DNA of 6,911 nt from Altererythrobacter sp. (GCA_024636575.1 JAGXGU010000183.1:1-6911), one strand, 5' to 3'. Shown: positions 1 through 5,691, counted from the stretch's first letter. The notes: generated from the sequence alone by a model not told the origin. Translations and numbers: made by a program.

Positions 1-408
1 GGCCAGCAGGGCCTGCGTCGCCAGCAAATTGGTGGTAATCGCCTGATTGAACTGCTTGGGTTCGATCTGCGTAACCGGTGTCAAGGTTGGCAAATAAGCG
101 GCGGAAATAACAAGAATATCCAACCTGTCCCACCGGCCCGCGATGGCTGATGCCAGCCGTGCGATGGAATCGCCTTCGGCCAGATCGAGCGGGGCGATGG
201 TTGATTGTCCGCCTGCGGCATGGATGGCATCTTCCACCGATTCCAGCGCGCGGACATCGCGGCCGGTCAGCACAACATGGGCGCCTGCCTTGGCCAGGGC
301 GATAGCGCAGGCGGCACCGATCCCGCGGCTCGCGCCCGTCACCAGCGCTACGCGGCCAGCCATGGGCGCATCCGCAGCCGGGGTGGTTTCAGGTGATGTT
401 TCAGGCAT
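1..408 (-). CDS. Short-chain dehydrogenase/reductase (SDR), N-terminal part only
   Basis: This is the first 136 codons of a classical SDR; the rest lies beyond the left edge. SDRs are cytosolic NAD(P)-dependent oxidoreductases of about 250 residues with a Rossmann fold. The dinucleotide-binding motif TGASRGIG is at residues 24-31, an Arg follows strand 2 (TGRD, 48-51; often linked to NADPH preference), and a DL pair (75-76) caps strand 3. The catalytic Ser and YxxxK motifs would be off the window, so the substrate cannot be told. The usual NNAG motif after strand 4 reads ISAA (101-104), which is atypical. The ATG shares its A with the purF stop codon (TAATG), and an AAGG sits 7 nt upstream inside purF, so translation is probably coupled to purF. 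The first 15 residues are a polar Pro/Thr/Ala tail; a second ATG at codon 16 (MAGRVALVTG) is a possible alternative start. Family assignment is firm, function open. Confidence 0.9.
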   Translation of the reverse strand, partial: MPETSPETTPAADAPMAGRVALVTGASRGIGAACAIALAKAGAHVVLTGRDVRALESVEDAIHAAGGQSTIAPLDLAEGDSIARLASAIAGRWDRLDILVISAAYLPTLTPVTQIEPKQFNQAITTNLLATQALLA

Positions 409-1874
409 TAAGCGACCTTGTCGAAGGAGAATTGTGCGTCCTTGGCATCGCGCTGCGCCAAATCGGTCAAAGATGTCGGATAATCGCCGGTGAAGCAGGC
501 ATCGCAGAACTGCGGACATTTGTCGTCGCGCCGTTTGTCACCCACGGCGCGGTACAACCCGTCGATGGAAACGAACGCCAGGCTGTCCGCCTTGATGAAT
601 TCGCGCATCGGCTCGATGTCCATCCGCGCAGCCAGCAATTTCGATCGTTCGGGCGTATCGACCCCGTAGAAACAGCTGTGCGCGGTGGGCGGGCTGGCGA
701 CGCGGAAATGCACTTCCTTCGCGCCCGCTTCGCGCATCATCTCGACGATCTTGAGGCTGGTGGTGCCGCGCACGATGGAATCGTCGATCAGGACGATCCG
801 CTTGCCTTCCACCAGGGCGCGGTTGGCGTTGTGCTTGCGTTTCACGCTGGAATTGCGGGCGCCATCGGACGGCTGGATGAAAGTACGCCCGACATAATGC
901 GAACGGATGATGCCGAGTTCGAATGGTATGCCCGATTGCTGGGCATAGCCGATGGCCGCAGGCACGCCGCTGTCGGGCACCGGGATCACCAGATCGACAT
1001 CGGCCGGGCTTTCGATCGCCAGCTGTTCCCCGATGGCCTTGCGCACGGAATAGACCGACTGGCCGCCGAAAATCGAATCGGGGCGGCTGAAATAGACGTG
1101 TTCGAAGATGCAGGGGCGCGGCGAATGGTTGCCGAACGGGCGGAGCGACTGGACCTTGCCGGTGAAATCCACCCGCACCAGCTCGCCTGCCTCGACCTCG
1201 CGGATGAATTCCGCACCGATGGTGTCCAACGCCACAGTTTCGCTGGCGAAAATGATGCTGTCACCGATCTTGCCCATCACCAGCGGGCGAATGCCCAGCG
1301 GATCACGGCAACCGATCATGCCTTCGGGTGTCATCACGATCAGTGAATAGGCACCTTCGACCATGCGCAGGGCATCTACCAGCCGGTCGATCATGGTGGG
1401 ATATCGGCTGGTGGCGACCAGGTGGATGATGACTTCGGTATCGGAAGTGGACTGGAAAATCGCGCCCCGGCTGACCAGTTCGGCCCGCAGCGTGCCGGCG
1501 TTGGAGATATTGCCGTTATGCGCCACCGCAAATCCGCCCGATGCCAGATCGGCATAGAGCGGCTGAACATTGCGCAGGCCAGCGCCGCCGGTGGTGGAAT
1601 ACCGGACATGGCCCGCTGCCATGAAACCGGGCAATTCGGCGATTGCTTCGCTGGTCGAGAAATTTTCCGCCACATGGCCGGTGCCGCGGCGGGTGAAGAA
1701 TTCATTCCCGTCGTAACTGGTGATCCCTGCCGCTTCCTGCCCGCGATGCTGCAAGGCGTGGAGGCCCAGCGCGGTGATCGCAGTGGCATCGCTAGCGTTG
1801 ATTACGCCGAATACGCCGCATTCTTCGCGGAGCTTGTCGCCATATTCATCTTGAAACGGGTCGGTAAAGTTCAT
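408..1874 (-). CDS. purF: Amidophosphoribosyltransferase (glutamine PRPP amidotransferase)
   Basis: PurF makes 5-phosphoribosylamine from PRPP and glutamine, the committed step of de novo purine synthesis, in the cytosol. The 488 residues span the full family length. An N-terminal Ntn glutaminase domain (about 19-250) has its nucleophile at Cys19 in EECGVFG, preceded by an 18-residue stretch that would be a cleaved propeptide, as in Bacillus PurF. Other glutaminase motifs are HRGQEAAG (43-50), GHVRYSTTG (88-96) and AHNGNISN (118-125). The C-terminal phosphoribosyltransferase domain has the PRPP loop VLIDDSIVRGTT (361-372) and the flexible flap around RTFIQPSDGARN (330-341). Cys255, Cys401, Cys457 and Cys460 match the four ligands of the [4Fe-4S] cluster in the Bacillus-type enzyme. 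A GAGG Shine-Dalgarno sequence lies 6 nt before the ATG. The gene is divergent from lolC and overlaps the SDR gene downstream by one base. No cvpA, a frequent neighbour of purF in other proteobacteria, lies upstream. Confidence 0.98.
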   Translation of the reverse strand: MNFTDPFQDEYGDKLREECGVFGVINASDATAITALGLHALQHRGQEAAGITSYDGNEFFTRRGTGHVAENFSTSEAIAELPGFMAAGHVRYSTTGGAGLRNVQPLYADLASGGFAVAHNGNISNAGTLRAELVSRGAIFQSTSDTEVIIHLVATSRYPTMIDRLVDALRMVEGAYSLIVMTPEGMIGCRDPLGIRPLVMGKIGDSIIFASETVALDTIGAEFIREVEAGELVRVDFTGKVQSLRPFGNHSPRPCIFEHVYFSRPDSIFGGQSVYSVRKAIGEQLAIESPADVDLVIPVPDSGVPAAIGYAQQSGIPFELGIIRSHYVGRTFIQPSDGARNSSVKRKHNANRALVEGKRIVLIDDSIVRGTTSLKIVEMMREAGAKEVHFRVASPPTAHSCFYGVDTPERSKLLAARMDIEPMREFIKADSLAFVSIDGLYRAVGDKRRDDKCPQFCDACFTGDYPTSLTDLAQRDAKDAQFSFDKVA

Positions 1875-2134
1875 CTTACGCCTCGCCAGCCGGTGCGCCG
1901 GGATCTTGGGGCGTCAATGGCGATATTGCAGACAGATTACAACCCGCAGTGGATCGAAACAAACCGAATTCGGCCCATCGGACAATAATCGGGGCCGGCG
2001 ATTTCACAGGGATTTCATTGCAGCGAAAGGAAACCCCGCCTAAACGGCCAAAACGAATTTTCTTCCTACCGGGCTATCCCGCCCGACTATCCAGCCCAAC
2101 TATCCAGCCCAATTATACAGCAAAGCAAACGCCC
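1875..2134. other. Divergent purF/lolC intergenic region
   Basis: This gap of about 260 bp must hold the promoters of both transcription units, but none matches consensus well. For purF the best pair I see on the minus strand is TTGTTT, 17 nt, TAATCT (about 1939-1967), with 3 of 6 matches in each box. For lolC a TTGCAG (2018-2023), 17 nt, TAAACG (2041-2046) pair is equally weak, and a TATACA (2114-2119) has no -35 box. The right half carries the 13-bp tandem repeat described separately. The lolC reading frame stays open back to a GTG at 1949, but the encoded 62 residues are basic and proline-rich and unlike any LolC N-terminus, so I treat them as non-coding. Confidence 0.5.
2073..2124 (+). 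repeat. Degenerate 13-bp tandem repeat, four units, in the lolC leader
   Basis: Four head-to-tail units of exactly 13 bp lie here. The two central units (2086-2098 and 2099-2111) are identical, actatccagccca. The left unit (2073-2085) matches at 10 of 13 positions and the right unit (2112-2124) at 9 of 13. The array ends 10 bp before the proposed lolC start codon. The period is not a multiple of three turns of anything obvious, and no coding role is likely. It may be simple slippage, or it may be binding sites spaced by a little over one helical turn. Confidence 0.75.
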
Positions 2135-3376
2135 TTGATCCTGACCCCTTTCGAATGGACCATCGCCAAACGGTATATGATGCCGGGGCGCGGAGAGACC
2201 TTTATCGCGCTGGTGGCGGGCATCAGCCTGGCCGCGGTGATGCTGGGCGTGGCCGCGTTGATCATCGTGATGAGCGTGATGAACGGTTTCCGCGCCGAAT
2301 TGTTTGACAAGATCGTGGGGCTGAACGGCCATGCAATCGTCCAGGCCTACGGCGGCCGGATCGATAATTGGGAAGAAGTGCTGCAGGAAGTGCGCGAAAC
2401 GCCCGGCGTGGTCAGCGCATCCCCGCTGATAGAGGCGCCGACGTTCCTCACCTTCAACGGGCGCAGCGCCGGGATCCAGGTGCGTGGCAATACGCAGGCG
2501 GACATTGCCAGGCTGGCAGACAAGGTGGTGGTCGGCAATATCTCCCAGGTTACGCCGGAAAGCGGGCGGGTTGCCATTGGCGCGCGGCTGGCGGAAAATC
2601 TCGGGGCGCGGGTCGGCGATGTGATCACCGTATTCAATGTGCAGGGGCGCCCGACGCCGTTTGGCACCGTGCCGCGCCAGGTGGGTTACGAAGTGGCGGC
2701 CATTTTCGAGGTCGGGGTGTTCGATTATGACCAGGCCTTCGTGGTCATGCCGATCAAGGATGCGCAGACCCTGATGCTGACCGGGGACACCATCGGAATG
2801 ATCGAGGTGAAGACAGTCGATCCCGACAGGGTCGGCGAAATCCTCGCCCCGGTAAAGGCGAGACTGGAAGGGGTGGCGCAGGTTTCCGACTGGAAAACCA
2901 TCAATGCATCCCTGTTCGAAGCGCTGGCGGTGGAACGGGTGGCGATGTTCGTCGTCCTGTCGATCATCGTGCTGGTGGCGGTGTTCAATATTCTGAGCTC
3001 TCTGATCATGCTGGTGCGTGCGAAAACACGGGACATCGCGATCCTGCGCACCATGGGGGCAACGCGGCGCAGCCTGATGAAGATTTTCGTGACCACCGGC
3101 TTTGTGGTCGGCGCGCTGGGTACGGTTGCCGGGCTGGCGCTCGGCTTCACCTTCCTGTTTTTCCGCCAGTCCATTGTCCACGCGATCCAGTTCGTGACCG
3201 GGATCGAGTTGTGGGATCCCTCGATCCGGTTCCTGTCCGAATTGCCATCGCGGACCGACCCGATCGAAGTGCTGATCATCAGCATCATGGCGCTGGTCCT
3301 CAGCTTCCTCGCTACGCTGTATCCCGCGCTGAAGGCGGCGAGCACTGATCCGGTACAGGTGCTGCGTTATGAATGA
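2135..3376 (+). CDS. lolC: Lipoprotein-releasing ABC transporter permease (LolC/LolE/LolF family)
   Basis: The product is an inner-membrane permease that, with the LolD ATPase, extracts mature outer-membrane lipoproteins and passes them to periplasmic LolA. From a TTG start it has 413 residues, the usual family length. It has one N-terminal membrane segment (about 24-49) followed by the family signature MNGFRAELFDKIVGLNGH (49-66), a periplasmic domain (about 66-268), then three membrane segments (about 270-294, 317-343, 376-398). RAKTRDIAILRTMGAT (295-310) is the FtsX-type coupling loop that contacts the ATPase. RPTPFGTVPRQ (172-182) lines up with the LolC Hook that recruits LolA in E. coli. 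The TTG start is chosen because PFEWTIAKRY is conserved in the family and precedes the first ATG (about 2177); no Shine-Dalgarno sequence is visible before it. It overlaps lolD by 8 nt. Whether it works as LolC, LolE or a homodimeric LolF cannot be settled from this window. Confidence 0.94.
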   Translation: MILTPFEWTIAKRYMMPGRGETFIALVAGISLAAVMLGVAALIIVMSVMNGFRAELFDKIVGLNGHAIVQAYGGRIDNWEEVLQEVRETPGVVSASPLIEAPTFLTFNGRSAGIQVRGNTQADIARLADKVVVGNISQVTPESGRVAIGARLAENLGARVGDVITVFNVQGRPTPFGTVPRQVGYEVAAIFEVGVFDYDQAFVVMPIKDAQTLMLTGDTIGMIEVKTVDPDRVGEILAPVKARLEGVAQVSDWKTINASLFEALAVERVAMFVVLSIIVLVAVFNILSSLIMLVRAKTRDIAILRTMGATRRSLMKIFVTTGFVVGALGTVAGLALGFTFLFFRQSIVHAIQFVTGIELWDPSIRFLSELPSRTDPIEVLIISIMALVLSFLATLYPALKAASTDPVQVLRYE

Positions 3377-4055
3377 TATTCCCAAGCCAGCAGTCGTGAA
3401 ACTGACCGGCCTGACCCGCTCCTTCGAACAGGGGGGCGAGCGGATCGACGTTTTGCGCGGCATTGACCTGACGATCGAGCCGGGCGAGATTGTCGCGCTG
3501 CTCGGCCCGTCCGGTTCGGGCAAATCGACCATGCTGCAGGCGGTCGGCCTGCTCGAAGGCGGGTTTGGCGGCAAGATCGAACTGAGCGGGATCGACGCGA
3601 CAAAGCTGTCCTCCAACGGGCGCACCACGCTGCGGCGCGACCATCTGGGCTTCGTCTATCAATTTCACCACTTGCTGCCCGATTTCAATGCGCTGGAAAA
3701 TGTCGTGCTGCCGCAGATGGTTGCCGGAAAGACCCGCGAAGAAGCCGATTTGCGGGCCGGCGAACTGCTCGATGCGCTTGGTCTCGGCGCGCGCAAAACC
3801 CACCGCCCCAGCCAGCTTTCCGGCGGTGAGCAGCAGCGCGTGGCCGTGGCCCGTGCGCTGGCGAACCGGCCCAATCTGGTGCTGGCGGACGAACCGACCG
3901 GCAATCTGGACGAGAAAACCGCGGACCGGGTGCTCGCACAGTTCCTCGAACTGGTGCGGGGAGAGGGCAGCTCTGCCCTGGTGGCGACGCATAACGAACG
4001 GCTGGCCGCGAAAATGGACCGCGTGTTCCGCCTTCACGAAGGTTTGCTGGAATAA
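3369..4055 (+). CDS. lolD: Lipoprotein-releasing system ATP-binding protein LolD
   Basis: This is the cytosolic ATPase that powers lipoprotein release by the LolC-type permease. Its 228 residues fit the LolD/MacB-like ABC subfamily. All ABC motifs are intact: Walker A GPSGSGKST (46-54), Q-loop Gln98 in FVYQFHHLLP, signature LSGGEQQR (150-157), Walker B LVLADEP (170-176) with catalytic Glu175, D-loop NLD (179-181), and switch His208 in VATHNE. The ATG overlaps the last codons of lolC by 8 nt in a different frame, which implies translational coupling and matched production of the two subunits. Only a weak CAGG-type ribosome-binding site precedes it. No second permease gene follows, unlike the E. 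coli order lolC-lolD-lolE. Confidence 0.97.
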   Translation: MNDIPKPAVVKLTGLTRSFEQGGERIDVLRGIDLTIEPGEIVALLGPSGSGKSTMLQAVGLLEGGFGGKIELSGIDATKLSSNGRTTLRRDHLGFVYQFHHLLPDFNALENVVLPQMVAGKTREEADLRAGELLDALGLGARKTHRPSQLSGGEQQRVAVARALANRPNLVLADEPTGNLDEKTADRVLAQFLELVRGEGSSALVATHNERLAAKMDRVFRLHEGLLE

Positions 4056-4085
4056 TCGGACCCAAGTTTCCGGTGGTGCGTTGAT

Positions 4086-4106
4086 ATGGGGAAGGAGATT
4101 TCCCAT
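4086..4106 (+). promoter_or_regulatory. Possible hairpin presenting the ribosome-binding site of the 93-aa gene
   Basis: A strong Shine-Dalgarno sequence, AAGGAG (4092-4097), sits 7 nt before the ATG at 4105. The bases around it can fold: ATGGG (4086-4090) with CCCAT (4102-4106) and AA (4092-4093) with TT (4100-4101), leaving a one-G bulge. The core GGAG is in the six-base loop and the first two bases of the start codon are in the stem. This is my own reading and the stem is short, so it may be fortuitous. Confidence 0.35.
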
Positions 4107-4386
4107 GACCGACCACCCCAGCACCTACCACGCCGACCCCGAAAATGTGGGGCGGATCGATTGGGACGACCGCGCCAGCCTCCACCGCAAGGATGATGGG
4201 CACGGCGTTCTGGATGGTGCCAAGGGACTGCGCCGCGGCACCCTGGCGGAACTGATCCGGCACGTGCAGTTGCTGCCGGAGGAGGAGCGCGAAAAATACG
4301 TCATCCAGAAGTCCGGCGACCACCGTCTCGGCTTGGCGGAGATCGAGGCATTGGCCGCGCGGGAGGATTTTCCGCCGCCGGAGTGA
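4105..4386 (+). CDS. Small hydrophilic protein of unknown function (93 aa)
   Basis: I do not recognise a named family. The start is well supported by AAGGAG placed 7 nt upstream. The protein is short, has no cysteine, no signal peptide and no membrane segment, and is acidic (20 Asp/Glu against 13 Lys/Arg, plus six His), so it is probably cytosolic. The N-terminal 35 residues are polar and rich in Asp/His and look unstructured; from about residue 46 two amphipathic helices are likely (TLAELIRHVQLLPEEEREKY, 46-65, and GLAEIEALAARED, 76-88). The chain ends in Pro-Pro-Pro-Glu. It lies 49 nt after lolD and 67 nt before the next gene, all on one strand, so it may be co-transcribed with the Lol genes. 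Codon use looks like its neighbours. That it is a real gene rests on the ribosome-binding site, the strand and the tight spacing; no function is claimed. Confidence 0.75.
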   Translation: MTDHPSTYHADPENVGRIDWDDRASLHRKDDGHGVLDGAKGLRRGTLAELIRHVQLLPEEEREKYVIQKSGDHRLGLAEIEALAAREDFPPPE

Positions 4387-4430
4387 TCCAGGTTCCGGGA
4401 CTTGCCATATGAGGGATGCCGTGTCTTACT

Positions 4431-4448
4431 GTCCCCAAGGAAAGGGAC
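4431..4448 (+). promoter_or_regulatory. Possible hairpin presenting the ribosome-binding site of the secreted-protein gene
   Basis: GTCCC (4431-4435) is perfectly complementary to GGGAC (4444-4448). The eight-base loop CAAGGAAA holds a Shine-Dalgarno-like AAGGA (4437-4441), 12 nt before the ATG at 4454; a second purine run, AGGGA, is inside the 3' stem strand at a better distance (6 nt). Opening of the stem could therefore affect start-site access. This is a short stem and the proposal is inference. Confidence 0.3.
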
Positions 4449-4453
4449 CGGCC

Positions 4454-4996
4454 ATGATCATCGCATTTGCATCGCTGGCGCTACTCCAGGCGGCATCTGC
4501 CCCGCCGTCGCCCACTCCGCCAGAACAACCAGTTTCGGCGCCGCGCTGCGACACGGCGGCCCACGCCGCGTTCGATTTCTGGGTGGGCGAATGGGACGTC
4601 TATCCCAATGGGACGGACACGAAAGTCGCCCGCAGCACTATCGAGCGCCTCTATAATGGTTGCGCGATCCGCGAGAACTGGAAGCCCCTGCGCGGCGGGC
4701 CCGGTGGCAGCCTGAACAGTCTCGATCCGGTGACCGGACGGTGGCACCAGACGTGGATTGGCAGCGCGCCTGGCAGGACCGAGTTCGAGGGCGGCCCGGT
4801 GGACGGCAAGATGGTTCTCACCGGATATTGGGCCGGGATCGGCCCGAACGGCGAGGACGGGCTGATCCGGATGACCTACACCCCGAATGCCGACGCCAGT
4901 GTGCGCCAGCATGGGGAACTATCGCTTGACCATGGTCTGAGCTGGTCCGACAGTTTCGACTTCATCTATCGCCCGCATCAGGAACCAACCGAATGA
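4454..4996 (+). CDS. Predicted secreted protein of unknown function with DFWVGEWDV motif
   Basis: The 180-residue product begins with a short hydrophobic stretch ending in ASA (residues 1-16), which looks like a signal peptide with cleavage near residue 16, followed by a Pro-rich linker to about 30. The mature part resembles a widespread group of uncharacterised bacterial proteins with FDFWVGEWDVYPNG (40-53), GCAIRENW (69-76), a GRWHQTW segment (95-101), GGPVDGKMVLTG (113-124) and an SWSDSFDFIYR ending (163-173). I recall such proteins as beta-rich and without known activity; no catalytic set is evident. Cys32 and Cys70 could form a disulfide in the periplasm. The start at 4454 is preferred because purine-rich AAGGAAAGGGA lies just upstream and it puts the hydrophobic stretch at the N-terminus; its n-region has no positive charge, and an in-frame ATG at 4409 would add 15 residues including Arg and Lys. 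The stop overlaps the peroxidase start (ATGA), so the two are translationally coupled. Confidence 0.82.
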   Translation: MIIAFASLALLQAASAPPSPTPPEQPVSAPRCDTAAHAAFDFWVGEWDVYPNGTDTKVARSTIERLYNGCAIRENWKPLRGGPGGSLNSLDPVTGRWHQTWIGSAPGRTEFEGGPVDGKMVLTGYWAGIGPNGEDGLIRMTYTPNADASVRQHGELSLDHGLSWSDSFDFIYRPHQEPTE

Positions 4997-5472
4997 CCAC
5001 TATTGCAGACTTCAAGGCCGAATTGCCCAATGGCAGTGAGATCGACCTGTCGGAAAAGCTCGGCACGGTGCTGCTGGTGGTCAACACCGCCAGCAAATGC
5101 GGCTTCACTCCGCAATATGACGGGCTGGAAAAAGTCTATCGGAAATATGCCGATCAGGGCTTCGAAGTGCTTGGTTTTCCCTGCAACCAGTTCGGCGGGC
5201 AGGAACCGGGCAATGCGGAGGAGATCGAGCAATTCTGCAAGGTCAATTTCGGTGTCACCTTTCCGCTGATGCAGAAGGTTGATGTCAACGGCCCGGGTGC
5301 CAGCCCGCTGTTCGACTGGATGAAGGCGGAAGCGCCCGGCCTGCTGGGCAGCAAGGCGATCAAGTGGAATTTCACCAAATTCCTGATCGATCGGGAAGGC
5401 AATGTGGTGAAACGCTATGCCCCGGCGGATCGGCCTGAAACCATCGCGAAAGATATCGAGAAACTGCTGTAG
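4993..5472 (+). CDS. gpx: Glutathione peroxidase family protein (thiol peroxidase, cysteine type)
   Basis: The product reduces hydrogen peroxide or organic hydroperoxides with thiols from glutathione or thioredoxin. Its 159 residues match non-selenium bacterial members. The catalytic tetrad is complete: peroxidatic Cys36 in NTASKCGFT (Cys, not selenocysteine), Gln70 in FPCNQFGGQEPG (62-73), and Trp125-Asn126 in KWNFTKFL. Cys82 in EQFCKVNFG is at the position of the resolving cysteine in thioredoxin-dependent plant and yeast enzymes, so thioredoxin may be the true reductant despite the family name. No signal peptide is present, so it should act in the cytosol. An AGGAA lies 8 nt before the ATG, inside the preceding gene, which it overlaps by 4 nt (ATGA). 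It ends the rightward gene block. Confidence 0.96.
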   Translation: MTTIADFKAELPNGSEIDLSEKLGTVLLVVNTASKCGFTPQYDGLEKVYRKYADQGFEVLGFPCNQFGGQEPGNAEEIEQFCKVNFGVTFPLMQKVDVNGPGASPLFDWMKAEAPGLLGSKAIKWNFTKFLIDREGNVVKRYAPADRPETIAKDIEKLL

Positions 5473-5493
5473 CCGATGCTCGGCGGGGCTTTT
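5472..5493 (+). terminator. Possible intrinsic terminator after gpx
   Basis: A GCCGA/TCGGC stem with a TGC loop (5472-5484) starts at the last base of the gpx stop codon and is followed by GGGGC and then only four T residues (5490-5493). The stem is five base pairs and the T-run is short, so termination may be inefficient. Its position straight after the last gene of the block supports the call. Confidence 0.4.
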
Positions 5494-5538
5494 GTCGGTC
5501 GGGCGCGAAGCTGGGGAGTACCCGCAAGCTTCCATCCA

Positions 5539-5636
5539 CGTCATCCCAGCGAAAGCTGGGATCGCTGCAAGCTAAGGCACGACCAAGCTAAGGCACGATG
5601 TGGCCTCACGCGATCCCAGCTTTCGCTGGGATGACG
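5539..5636. repeat. REP-like palindrome pair forming a perfect 27-bp inverted repeat
   Basis: The arm at 5539-5565 is the exact reverse complement of 5610-5636 over 27 bp, with a 44-bp spacer. Each arm is itself a hairpin: ATCCCAGC, loop of four, GCTGGGAT (5543-5562 and 5613-5632), with an eight-bp perfect stem. In the plus-strand RNA the left hairpin has a C(GAAA)G loop, the stable GNRA type, and the right hairpin has C(UUUC)G, so the right copy is in the opposite orientation. This is the architecture of paired REP/BIME-type elements. I recall hairpins of this type as frequent intergenic repeats in sphingomonads. No transposase or RAYT gene lies in the window. Confidence 0.88.
5568..5598 (+). 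repeat. 15-bp direct repeat inside the inverted-repeat spacer
   Basis: The 15-mer caagctaaggcacga occurs at 5568-5582 and again at 5584-5598, one base apart, and fills most of the spacer between the two REP arms. Its core aaggcacg occurs a third time at 5684-5691, directly after the third hairpin, which suggests that this flank belongs to the repeat unit and not to the local sequence. Confidence 0.85.
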
Positions 5637-5663
5637 GAGGGGTTGTAGGTCCTTCAGCCTCCA

Positions 5664-5691
5664 GCGATTCCAGCTTTCGCTGGAAGGCACG
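5664..5691 (-). repeat. Third, diverged REP-like hairpin
   Basis: TTCCAGC, loop TTTC, GCTGGAA (5668-5685) is a seven-bp perfect stem with the same loop and orientation as the arm at 5610-5636. Compared with that arm, one C-G pair is replaced by T-A through changes on both sides, so pairing is kept; the outermost pair is lost. The GCGAT lead-in is conserved and aaggcacg follows. Confidence 0.8.

Noticed and set aside
393..1346. 317-codon open frame on the plus strand
   Set aside because: It lies wholly antisense to purF, whose motifs are complete; the translation is rich in Arg, His, Asp and Ala without any recognisable domain, as expected from a GC-rich shadow frame.
1964..1973. Perfect 10-bp palindrome CCGAATTCGG as an operator between purF and lolC
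   Set aside because: A 10-bp palindrome is expected several times by chance in a window of this length, and it does not extend further.
1949..2134. N-terminal extension of lolC from GTG 1949
   Set aside because: The 62 residues are basic, proline-rich and partly repeat-encoded, and would put a long tail before the conserved PFEW start and first membrane segment.
2087..3628. 513-codon open frame on the minus strand
   Set aside because: It is antisense to lolC and the start of lolD; its His/Gln/Asp/Arg-rich composition mirrors the membrane-protein codons opposite. No ribosome-binding site or domain supports it.
3312..4124. 270-codon minus-strand frame opposite lolD, and the overlapping 3685-4323 frame
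   Set aside because: LolD on the plus strand has every ABC motif. The opposite frames have no domain and an unusual composition.
4978..5544. 188-codon minus-strand frame opposite gpx
   Set aside because: gpx has a full catalytic tetrad; the opposite frame begins in the terminator/REP region and shows no motif.
5539..5691. CRISPR array
   Set aside because: There are only three palindromic units in mixed orientation, with unequal spacing and no unique spacers of constant size; no cas gene is near.
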